This document shows positions 42,501 through 54,500 of a stretch of DNA of 64,000 bases, in pieces (position 1 is the first letter of the stretch; each line of letters opens with the position of its first letter). Below the pieces are notes generated by a model. That model made no database searches. It was not told the DNA's origin and saw nothing but the letters and a program-made list of their open reading frames with translations. The translations under genes and the position numbers were made by a program. Origin of the DNA: Elysia crispata (lineage: Eukaryota > Mollusca > Gastropoda > Plakobranchidae); assembly GCA_033675545.1 (NCBI GenBank), contig JAWDGP010004062.1, positions 97,001 through 161,000 on the forward strand, read 5' to 3'.

Positions 42501-45500
42501 GCATTACTTGACGACCCAACACCATTAATTTTACCCATTACAGCACCAAAGCACAGGTAAGTACAAGATGTATAGCCTCTCAATTCCCTTAGCTAAGAGA
42601 AAGGTCTCGAGTATGAAATTTCAGGATGTTGAAATTACTATCACAGAAGGAGAATAGCTTGTAACCAGACTCATCAGTTCTGTATGGCACTCTATCAATT
42701 CTATGTTTAAACATTGTGCCAGTTCATCTTGTTTATCTCCTCTCAATACAAAATTAACATTTTTTATCCAGCACATCCTATTAGGTGTGCAGAATGTGCT
42801 GGATGAGGTCAAGCACTGTAAATAGGCCTGTAGTTCTAGAGTGTAGCATGGTGATGGTATACTGAATGTTTAGTATGGAATGCTATTTAGTTTAAATTCT
42901 TATAAACTTTACAAATTCCTGCAGCCTTGAAATAAAGCGGAACCAATTTTTTTTTATCTCTCATAGGACTTATTCATTCATCTTTCTCTTTGACCCTTTT
43001 TTTTTTTCTCTCCAGTGTAACTGAATCCATCTTAAACTGTATCAAAGTGATGCACCAGCATTGGTCATGTCTCCAGTACCAGGACTTTGTGGAGCCCCAA
43101 AAGGTTAAAGCAGAGACCTATCCCTATCAAGGAGTTTTACACTTACCTCCAGTGTGAGTTATCTAGTACATTACGATAAGCAGGTTTTCATCATTCAATT
43201 GGTCCGTGATTTATCAATAAAAATCAGCCAGGCCATTGCCAAAGATTTTTAAGTGATGTATGAATCCATCCAACCATGACACAATCTAAGATTTGAAATT
43301 ACGCCAGTTTATAAGTTATTTTAAGATTGGATTTTTTTTATTGAGCTTTACATTTCTGATTATCACAAAAAAAAAGGTTTCAAAGGTGGATTCAAAACGC
43401 TGTGCAATGCTCTCCTTGAATTTTTTTAAAATATAACTATGATTACAGTTTATGCAAAAATGCATAACACTGTTAAAATATGTAATTGAGGTGTGGTATT
43501 GCTTTAAAAGATTTGAATTATAATTCATGTGTCATTGAAGTGTTAATATTTTAAGCCGTTGAATTGAAAAGAAAAAGGCCAGCTCAAACCACTGGTAGAC
43601 AAAGATTGTTTTATCGACTTATCTTTATCTACAATCAGTGTGGCTAAATAAATGTTTGAAGAAAAATCATGTAGATAAATATAACTAAAAAGTAGCGTTA
43701 TAGAATCTAAAGATATCATCTTGACTCACAAGCAAAAAAGTAACAACTTTGATGTTGGATTTTTCTTATATAGACTGGAATATTCACTGAAGGGCATATT
43801 CTTGATAATCACATTAGAAGTCCTTCAAATAAGTAAATATATAAAGCATATTATATTTTTATTATAATTTAGTTTAAAAAAAAACATATATATATATGCC
43901 TGTCATCTTTACTTTCTTTCTACAGAAAAGATGTTGAATTCTATACTTCTCAAAATCGACCAGAGGTTTTCCCTTTGATTCAAGACTGTGCAAACGATAT
44001 CACTCTACAAGCAAAGGCAGAATTGAATAGCCTCATTGAACGCACTGTGCAAAACACATCCTTGGTGGTACCAAAAGACAGGTAGGTTATTAAAGAAAAG
44101 ATGATTATGAAAAGACATTAATAATTCTACTATGTATTCCTCCCACAGCAATGATGTCAAGATTCATGAAAAGAAAGAACAAAATCGTTTAGAGCAAATT
44201 AATTATTTTTTGATTTTCCCATTTAGATAAATTGTTTTTTTTTTCTTTTAGAAAGATAATCTATGCACAATCCATGCACACTGCATGATTTTAGTAATAT
44301 TTTTCCACCTTTGCAATGCTTCAGGAAAATACAGCTTTTAGAGTGCAAAACTTTAATGCAAGTTAAGTTGTTTCCAACTCGAATTCCTTATATTTTTCTT
44401 CATTACTTCAAAATTTTTTCGTTGCTTTCTTTACTCAACAATTTTTTTCAAACCTGCATAAGTCACCACATCTGTTAAAAATTGAATCTGATGTTACTAC
44501 AAGTATATGAGAGTGTCACTAATCATGTAGAGTTTTATAGTTATCCTAATTTTTTTCATCTCCATCTTTATTTAGGCTTGGTTTTGTCTTTGAGAATGGA
44601 AGCTCGGCCACAATTCTCGAACACTTGAGAGCTAGAGAATCGTGGGCCAGTTATCCTAGTTTACAGGTTTGTACACTGCAGAGGGTCTTTTATTTTAATA
44701 TTTTTTTTTGTTTCTTTTGCTCTCTAACCTGACCACCCAGTTCTTTGTCTAGTCCATCTGATAAAATTAAGTATTATTTAATCTCTTTGATTGTCAATTC
44801 TTTTTTTTTTGCATTGAGAATTGTTTCACATGTTTACAGGGAAATTAACATTTTTGTGTTTTGTTTCTGTGTTTTTTTTTTGTTTCATTGTTTAGTGGGG
44901 AGGAGGTAGACTTGCAGAAGAACATTTGTAAAATATTCTTGTTATTTTTTTTAATACTTTAAATCTCCATATCTAATTAAAGTAAATTATGCTTTCAAAA
45001 GGATTCCTCAAAGGATTTAAGTACAGAGTTTTTCATGTCCAATTTATTTATTTTTTTTTTTTTTATTCATTCAGGATACTACACAGCATTCTGGCAGTGC
45101 TGCTGACTGCATCAAAGCATCCATGGATTCCATCTTTTCAAATGAGGTGAAAAAAAAAGTATTGCTAACATAGAGTATCGATCTATATCATACTTTATTC
45201 TTCCTAATATCTCAGGAAGCATGTTCGGAGGCCCAAAAAATGTAAAACAATATACCTGAACTTTATTAAGTTTAGAACTTATTCAGCCATTATATTTCAG
45301 TCTTTTTCTCTTAATTGAGATGTTGATAGTATTTATGGTTAGAAAATGAAGGTACTGTATCAGTGTTTTATATATATATTTCAAATAGCATACTCTTCTC
45401 ACATTGCTCAAATTTAAAGGTTATATATATGCAATTATTTTTTTTTTGACAGATTCAGTGCTGTATGTGTTGCCTGCAGTCAGAGTGCCAGCATCCACCC

Positions 45501-48500
45501 CTGAATGGGAAACCATTGAATGGAAATTCAGAGCCAAGCCTAGTCAATTTGATAGAGCACCATGCTATAGACTCTAAATCTGTAAATAGGTAAATGTGAT
45601 TAAGAAGGCAAGGTTTAAAGTTCAAATAGAAAACAGCTATGTCGTGTAGAGGAACACATTGGAAACTCTTATTTACCTAAATGTCCAGGATGTCAGTTAC
45701 TACGGTATCAATGTCAAATGGAATAAGCACTGTTCTATTGGCTAAATTCATTAAAAGCTAATTATTCAATCTGAAATACTTTTGAGGTAATCATTTGTAG
45801 TTTTTTCTGTGTTACTCCTTATTTGGTTTTCTGAATTTTCAACCAAAAAATAACATGAAAATTGGATCTCTGTTCTCATAACATATGAAAATGTTAGTGA
45901 CTTTCTTGATAGAAATCTATGTGATTAGTATGTCAGCTTTGATTTCTTGATGAGCAAAGAAGCATATTGATGGCAGGATCTTGTTTCGCCTGTATCATCT
46001 TATCCTTGACTTGTCACAAGTCTAAGAGGCTAAAGTTTCTATATTGTTTGTTCAGCCAAATAATGTCTTAAATTGAAAATAAGCTGTTGTACTGATTTAC
46101 TTTAGGCATCAAGATATTGCAACCTAAGAATTTAATGAAAAAGTAAATGTGTCGACTGCATGGTAGCAACTGATTTTTTTTTGTTTTTGTGTTTGTTTTG
46201 TTTTTTGTTACTTTTTCTAGAATCCTTATCATCGATCTCTGTCCTGACTTGCCATCTTACCAAGATACCAGTAAAGATTCCTCCAGGTTAGTGTCATAGA
46301 ATTATTTGCATTTTGTTATGTCTAGAGTGATCATGAGAGCAGTACAAGGCTTTCACGGTGATGAGGTAACCACTGTAAATAAATAAATGATAAATGATTG
46401 ACAGCTTTGAGTAAGAGTGATGCAAATCTTTGAATCTTAATCTGAACTCAGACTCTTCAATGGCAGCCAATTCAATCTTTTTTTTTTCTTGCCCCCATCT
46501 TTCTATTTATAATTATCAGTGTTTCCTTTTAACAATTTTTTTTTATTTTTTGTTTTTTATTACATCACATTCCTGTAATGACTTCACAACATCATGATTA
46601 TCTCTATGTAGGTAGACTTATCAAGGTCTTCAAGGCTGTTGCACAATTTCTTGTTGCACTAAATTACATTAGCTGCATGGTTCATAGGATATGTGTGCAG
46701 GATATTTGTGTGTGTGCCTGGGAAAAGGGCCCATATGTCGGCAGATATGGATTATGAGATAATTGCATTTTAGATTGCCTGGATCATGCTGAACATTTTG
46801 CTTTTTAAATTTTTCAGATATCTTTATTAGTTCCTGAGATATGGAATTTTTTGTATGAAAAAGTACGAAAACAAGGTTTTGAAAAAACGGCTTTAAAGTT
46901 TTAACATTTTTTTTTAACAAAAGTTAACATGAAAATGGGATTTTAAACCTTTCCAAAGGTAAATACCATTAACTTATCATATAGAGGCATGAATAACAGT
47001 ATCATTAAGTTAAATAAAGTAGCATTTTTAATAGTGAGAGAGAAAAAAAAGCTTTTTTTTTCTGAAAGCTATAGAGAAGAAGTAATTGCGGAAAATGGTA
47101 AATTGCCATTATTATGGAAAGAATAATCTTGGCACTTCAAAACTGTTTTGCAACAAAGAAACTGACTCTTTGAAGAAAGAAAAGAAATATCACATAGTAT
47201 AAAATCATGAATATGAAGTTTAAAAAGAAAATCTGAAAAGAATTAAAGATTAGTTGATGTATGTAGGTGTGATCTGTTTGCAAAGTTAAGGTCATTCAAA
47301 AAATAGGTAAGTGGTAGGAAGATGAAATTAAAAAATAAAAAATAATTGGGCATCCAAATGCGTATATCTCTTGTGTAAAATTGGTTTACACTTTTTTGTT
47401 AGTTCAAGTCATTTTATGTTATAAAAACTAAAGTCTTATACAATCATAAAATATATTTTGAAAAGGCAGCGCCTGATAAATAGCTCAAAAGATGACTGGG
47501 CTATTAAATTGAAGAAAAAATTCTAGAATAGTATTTGTACAGGCCACACACTTGCATAAACAACATGTTGTATCAGTAAAAAAAAAAGAAATTAAATTTA
47601 TCTGTTAAGCAAAATTGAATATGAATTTTTTTTAGAACCAAAGGGTAACTCTTCCAAGATGAGGACAAACACAACTGATAATTAGTTTTTACTTGCCTCT
47701 TCCTTTCCCTTTCCCCTTCCCTTTCTTTGCAATCCCACTAGATGTACTCCCAATATCTGTTGTCTTTGCTGACTTTGCAACGGGCTCAAAAGTTTCCTCT
47801 CTGTCTAAACCTGTCTCACTTGGCTGTTTTTCTTTAGGAATTGGAGCAACTAAGATTTTAGAGAATCAGGCTGGTTCACACTTCGCTGCATTTGAATAGA
47901 TCTTTGCTGACAGTACCAACAAAGATCAGTGGCTGATTTCTGATTTTTGATGAAAGGAAGCAGATCATTCCAAATTCTTAAAAAACTCCACAGAGATATC
48001 TTCTTTTGTCCACATTCATCCACAGTCTCTGCATACTTCCCATACACAAAATGACGAGAACATTCAGTAGGCAAAAGTTTGCAATCAGACTTCCAAGCAC
48101 ACGGTGTGCGGCCTGGCAGGATAATCGCATTAGCTTCAGCAAAATTTTGAATACAATTGAAGGCAAATTTGACATCTTCAAAAGAAAGAGCATGTGATGG
48201 TTGTTTTTTTTGTTGATTTGTGAATCCTACTTTCAACTCCATTTTCTTTATATTGCTTGAATAAATTTTTTAGTTTTTTTTCTCCAATGCTGTGCAGATG
48301 CAAAAAAAAATTACGACAAATCTCAAAACCTTTATGTCTGTAAATCAAGCGCTGCCTTTCTCTCACTCTGCTTTTTTTTTCTGTCTCACTGTTTCCACAC
48401 TCATATGCACACAACTCTCAATCTTCGCCAACAAGACCAGGTCCAACTCTTGTCTCGTTTTGCCAATGTACTGCAAGCGGCACCTTGAAACTTCCACGTC

Positions 48501-51500
48501 ATCAAAGAATGTGTGACAGGGCTGACCATTGTTCCGCTTGCAGTTACATGGTGAAACTTGTGGTGCCTCTAAGGCTGGTTGGAATTGGGGGTCGTTCGGG
48601 GCTGGTAGCAGTACCGAGAGGTCCTCCATAATGTTATGATCTTCAGAGGGGTCATCTGGAGTGAAAAAGAAAAAGAGAAAAAAGAACAAAAAAGAATTAG
48701 AATAATGCACAATAAAAGTTTATCATGTATTATGTAGATATAAAAGTGTAAAGGTTTTGAAACAAGAACCTAGATCTAGATCCAGACCTTCATCTAGACT
48801 TAGATCCAAACCCTAGCCTTACTCATTGAAAATTTAGACATAAAGAATAGGTACTTGCTAACCATTCATTTCAATGAGCTAAATGTAACTAATTTTGCCT
48901 ACCTGTAGACTCATCAGAAGGAACTGGTTGTAAATCTGTCTGTGTGGGTATAGGTGAGGTCTCCTCATCCTCAGACTCGGATGATAAGTCTAGATCTAGA
49001 CCTAGCTCTGCTTCTTGAGCATCATCGTCCTCTGGGTCATCCAAAAAGTATGAGTTGATGACTTCACAAAGGGCATGATCTTCAACAACATTGTTGAGGC
49101 CAAGTTGAGTGGCGGTGTTGAGGAGACGAGCAATCTACTCCTCTCTTGGAGTGTCGTCACTAGGACGCTGCATCTTGACAACCAACCCGGAAATGAAAAT
49201 TTTCAGCTACCTAGCTATGAATTTTGGCTTTTATTTTAATTTAAAAACTGCTTCAACCAATATAAAGATAAAGTTTAGAAACTAGAAGTTTTGGAGCGTC
49301 CACATCAAGAAGGAATTAAAATTTTGAGCCAATTTTGATAGTTTAGACTGGGGTTCAAATGAGGGGTATCTGGTAATTTTGATGTCTGCTAGCAGTCTAA
49401 GATGCGTAAGTAGTCCCCTTGGAATGTAAACATCCCGATTCATGCGCACAAAGTGTCAACGTGTAGGGGAAATAACTACGAAAAATTTGATACCAAACAT
49501 GATAGGGTTAGTATTCATCTAATGGCCATCATCGGCGAATAAAGAGGTGGTGTTATTTTGTTATTTTTAGCACAAATTTTAGGATTTTATTCGTGCATTG
49601 GGCACTAATCTTTTGGAATATGGTTTAGAAATGGTTAAACTTTCATATTATGATGAAATTACATTTTTGACCTCCAACACCCTATTCACCTTTATTGGCT
49701 GATATCTCGAAATCGACCCTACCGACATATGGGCCCTTTTCTCAGGCACACACACATTTGTTTCCGTAATGACAATTTTGAAAGGGCAATGGTTAGTTGT
49801 ACCAACACCAAGCTTGGTATATAGATAGTGATTCAATTTTTGATGTATTCTGTTCGTACATTGGAGATGATTTCTTGGTGTGACCTCTTGAGCATTTAGT
49901 ATGAAGTGCTTTTTGGGCCACTGATTCTTTTGAGAGGTTTTCAGTATGGTCTTGGCCTCTTGGTATGTTGCTTTCTTCTAATGTTGCAACAGTTAGGCTA
50001 AATTACACTAGTTGCATTGTACTAAAGACTTGTCTGCAGGATACATTGTGCCGTCATGTCATTTTAACAAGGGCAATGGTGATCCAATTTTTTTATATAC
50101 TGTTGGTATATTGGAGGTGATGTCTTGGTGTGACCTCTAGAGCTTGTGGTATGAAATGTTTAATGGGCCACCGATTCTTTTGAGACGTTTTGAATATGGT
50201 CTTGGCCTTTTGGTATGTTGTTGTCTTCTAACGTGGCAATAATTAGTATCCCTCTCTGATTTCAGACTTTATTTTTAGCTTTTGCAGTTTGTTGTTTCGA
50301 AGTAAGGCGTCTAGCATACTATTTGTCCCATGGTTTTGTTACAGTTGGACACCATGATCTGTCACCATCCAACTATCACCATTCATCTGTGTCTCTCCTT
50401 TTTCTCAGTGCCACTGAGACTAGCACCTTGTCCACTTCCTCAGGTTAAAGTAAAGATTTGAGAGCCTTGTCTTCATTGTGACCTAATCACTCTGTTTTGG
50501 CTCTTAGCAACACCGCAGTGGCTGTCCATGCATAGGAAGTTGCTGGATCAGTTGAACAAGAGAGGGTGGGGGATAGAAAAGGGCGTGTGAATTGGCGAAA
50601 GTTAGATGTTGACTCATTAGCTTAATGTTTATGTTGTTTTGTTTTGTCTCTCCACATTTGTGTTTACTTATGTTATAATTTTTTTTAAGAACTAAAGTAT
50701 GCCTTTAAACTAAATAGTCTTAAAAAATCCTCACGTACAATTCTGAGAAAGACTCCGAGGACATGAAACAACTAATAAGCATTACCCTAAAATAATTTTT
50801 TTAAAAAGCCAAAAGTATAATGTTGACACTTATCTAAATTTGAAAGCAACTGATTAAATCACAAGATATGTTTAGATGTTAGATATGTTTTAATCCAACA
50901 AATTGTACATTCTCTTTTTTTTCTCTCCTTCATCTTCTAACCCCTCCACACTTCCCCATATAAGCATGCTTTACATTTCTCTGAGAGTGACAGCCCATGA
51001 GGGGGAGGAGCCATTTGTGTCGCCACACGCTGTGGATATTCCTCTGTCACAGGCAAGTGCTGTGGAATCCATCTGTGACAGAAAATTGTGTATGTTATGA
51101 TACTGATAGTTAAAGTGGAATAGCTCCTCGTGAATTGAATCATTCTAATTAAGTTAAACTGTTTTTCAGCAACTGGTTTAGCAGTTTTCATGTGTGAGAT
51201 TCTTTATTAGACATTAGGGACAAAAAGTAATTAAAGAAAGACGTAACACTCTCTGATATAAGAAACGGCTGAGCAAGAAAAAGCAAAGTGCACAGTCCAT
51301 TGGTCTCTAAAAGTGATAGGCATAACCAAAGTAATGTGTAAATGTAGATTCTTATTTGTCAAGTTATTTTGTTAGATTAGTTGAAAATTGATAGAAACAG
51401 AAGCTGCGATGGCTGTAAAGAAGAGAGCATGCCCAAAGAGTGGCAGGAAAACTTTGTAGCAGGTTTGATGTGGTCAGTTGATGAGTTTTCAAGTCTATCG

Positions 51501-54500
51501 TGACCCTATAGGCAAAGAGAAAAACTCTGAGATGATCTTTCTGTAGATGTCAAAGACCAAGTAACAATAAAACAATTTATTTAATTATACAACAATAGAT
51601 TTTACATAGTTAATAATAATGATAATAATAACAATAATATTAATTACAATAATAATAATAATGATAATAATAATAATAATAATAAATTACTCTTACATTA
51701 CATACTTCCGAGGCTGTTCATGCTCCATGCTCTTTACGTTTACATAGATCAGAAAATTTTAAAATGAGGAAAGAACAAGAGCATGATATTGTAGTACAAA
51801 AATGAAAACTCTGACATTGAATAGACACAATTTGGTGCTCATAGCTATAAAAAATACATTGACTTAAAAACATGTATTTTCAATCTAGTGAACAGGTCAT
51901 ATTTTATCAAACATTTTGAATTTTTTTAGAGATACTTTCTTGAACTTTCCCTTTCAAAGCTTCAAAAGTTTGTTTATTTTTACATCTCTTTTAGCTTTGA
52001 AATGTTCAGGATCCATAAATAACTAGTATGTTCTTGTTTATCCAGTTTTGGCTCTTTTCTGAGGAATGCCATTCAACTACTGCACATTGAACTTTTAGGT
52101 CTATTATAAAAAAAAACGATATATTTTTTAATTTCATGCAAAATAGTCTTATCATTGTTTTCTTCTCAGTATATTACATACTGTGTTTTATTAATCTAAG
52201 GCATTTTTTTTTTCATTTTGAGTCCTTTTTTAGATTTTTTTTTATTGTGTTTGAAAATGATGTGACTTTTTTTTTTTTATTATGGCTTTGGTCAGCTATC
52301 CTTATTTTTTTTTTGTCTGTTTTATTCATTTCTTTTCTTTATCCATATTTGTGTATGTATATTTTTTTCAGGGTGTAACCAGTTCTGCAGATTTCATGGC
52401 TGAGTTTTTGCAAATTGTCCTGCCAATTGCGTATGAGGTAATTTTTTGTTTATCGACAGAAAGAAGAATTTTGCAGACATTAAGTACTTATACTTTAAAA
52501 ATTTAAAACAGAAAAACAACAGGTCATGTTTCTCAATGCATTTGTGCAGTCCACATCTGTTGCACCTCAGGTGATCCCTGTCTCTAAAGTCATGTTCTTT
52601 CTCTTTATTAGAGCGTGATAAATTAACTTTTTAATAAGATCGTATAATTAAGTTGCAATGAATCAAGTTCCAGATTTTATAAAACCACAACTTTTAGATA
52701 TTTTTCTTACTTGTTATAAATACCATACTGAAACTGATTCAAGTAACACTGATACAATTTGCACCTTTTGAAGGCAAGAAAAATTGATAAACATATATAT
52801 TTGTTTAATTTTTTTTTTTTGGATGGGGGGCGGGGAGGATAAGTAAGAAATAGCACTAAGGGGATTAATGATTCAAATTTGTTGTTAATTATTCTAGTCA
52901 TGCTTCAAGCCTAATTCCTTTTCCTTTTTTTTTTTTTTTTTATTTTTCGTCATCAGTTCTGCCCAGAGCTAGTCATTTTCAAGCTGAATGATATGAGAAT
53001 CTTGCCAAAGGTAATGTCTAAAAGAAAGCTATTAATATTTTCATATTTTTTTTTTTGCAAAAGATATACAGAATATGTTTTGTGCAGCTGTAATTTTTCC
53101 CCCATGTTTTCTTTCCTTTCTTTTGTTTTTTTTTTTAAGCTTTAGTTAATTGTTTCACAAGAAAGTTCTTTGAAGTTGCTGAAGATATTGTCAAGTGACA
53201 TTTTGTAGAAAATATATGGCTTTGAAAAAACAAAATTTGAGAAAGAAAAATGATTAGCATAAAGTAAGTTATAATGGCGTCTTACAAGTATTATCCTTAA
53301 TTGTTTCACGTGATAGTACTTGAAATTGCTGCAGATATTGTCAAGTGATATTTTGTAGAAAATATATAGCTTTGAAAAAATGACTTGAATAAGAAAAGTG
53401 ATAAAAACGTCTTACAAGTATTATATACATTGTTAAAAGTGTGCGAGTGGGATTTCTTATCTTTTCCCTTAAGCTTAAAAGCTCCCTTTTGTAGTCTAAT
53501 TTTAATCTTCCTTTCTCAATTTTTAAAAAATTTTTATTATTGTTATTGCTTTTTTGTAGCATATGAGCAAAGCATGCCTTGGTCACCTGACTCAACTTCT
53601 GTTGGGTCTTGCGGGTGGAAGGATGCTGCTTCTGACTAGAGAAGCTGCCCAAACAGAGCAGAGTAGTAGTGAAGACTCCACACCATCTAGCAGCTCCACG
53701 AATGCAAACAGTGAAGACAAAGGGGAGGGAGAAAGTAACGAAAAACGTGCAGCAGAGACTAGATCTGATGAGACTGAAGGAAGAGATGAAGATTCGTTAG
53801 CGTTGGAGCTGCTTGAAGCCTGTCTGGAGGTGGTTACAGGTGCAAGGTGTAGGAGGTTACAGGCAGGTCCACCGAATAAGAGGTTGGTCAAGTGGTTACA
53901 CTGCCATTTCATTTCTATTTATTTCTTTTTTTTTTGTGAGCTTTGGTGCTGCAGTACGCTGTTTAAGGATAAAGCTGTTTAATATTCTAGTAGGAAACTC
54001 TGATGTATACCCTTCTCAATATCCTAAACCTGGGATTAGAAATTTCATATGATTACTCTGACAAATTGCAGAGAAATTTAAAATCATAGAATGAGCCTGA
54101 AGAAAATGCAAAAATTTTTTTAACAAAATGAACGGTTGAAAAGAAAATTATTGGTCTAAAAAGGATGGAAATAATTTTGTGGCCTAAAATGTGACAATTT
54201 TTTTTTAATCAGAGGGGATGGGAAAATTAATGACTACAACAAAGCTGTTCTTTTACTAACAATTCAATGTATCTCAGCTACATGCAGTGTAAATGTCATT
54301 AAAATTAAGTGAAAAATGACCATGCAAGACACTTTTGTATGTATCTTATGGGGATGCAAGAAAAGTAAACAAAAAGAAAGGCTGATTAACGCATAACAGC
54401 CTTTTTAATTTTAACAACATTCATCAATTATAACAAAAGTTTACTTTCATAATTTATTTCTGTAGGATTACTTTAGGCCCACTTGATACTACTGATAGCT

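Larger units (their letters stand above)
46708..49755. mobile_element. 3.05-kb DNA transposon inside an HDAC10 intron
   Basis: Terminal inverted repeats of 34 bp with one mismatch (46708-46741 and 49722-49755; outer bases GTGTGTGTGCCTG, inner part AAAAGGGCCCATATGTCGG) bound a 3,048-bp element. ATTT flanks it on both sides (46704-46707 and 49756-49759) as a 4-bp target-site duplication. The insertion interrupts one copy of a host tandem duplication, so the empty site can be compared with the intact second copy near 50,030, which supports these exact boundaries. It carries a decayed minus-strand gene. The superfamily is not settled: a 4-bp duplication would fit Sola-type elements among others. 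Confidence 0.85.
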
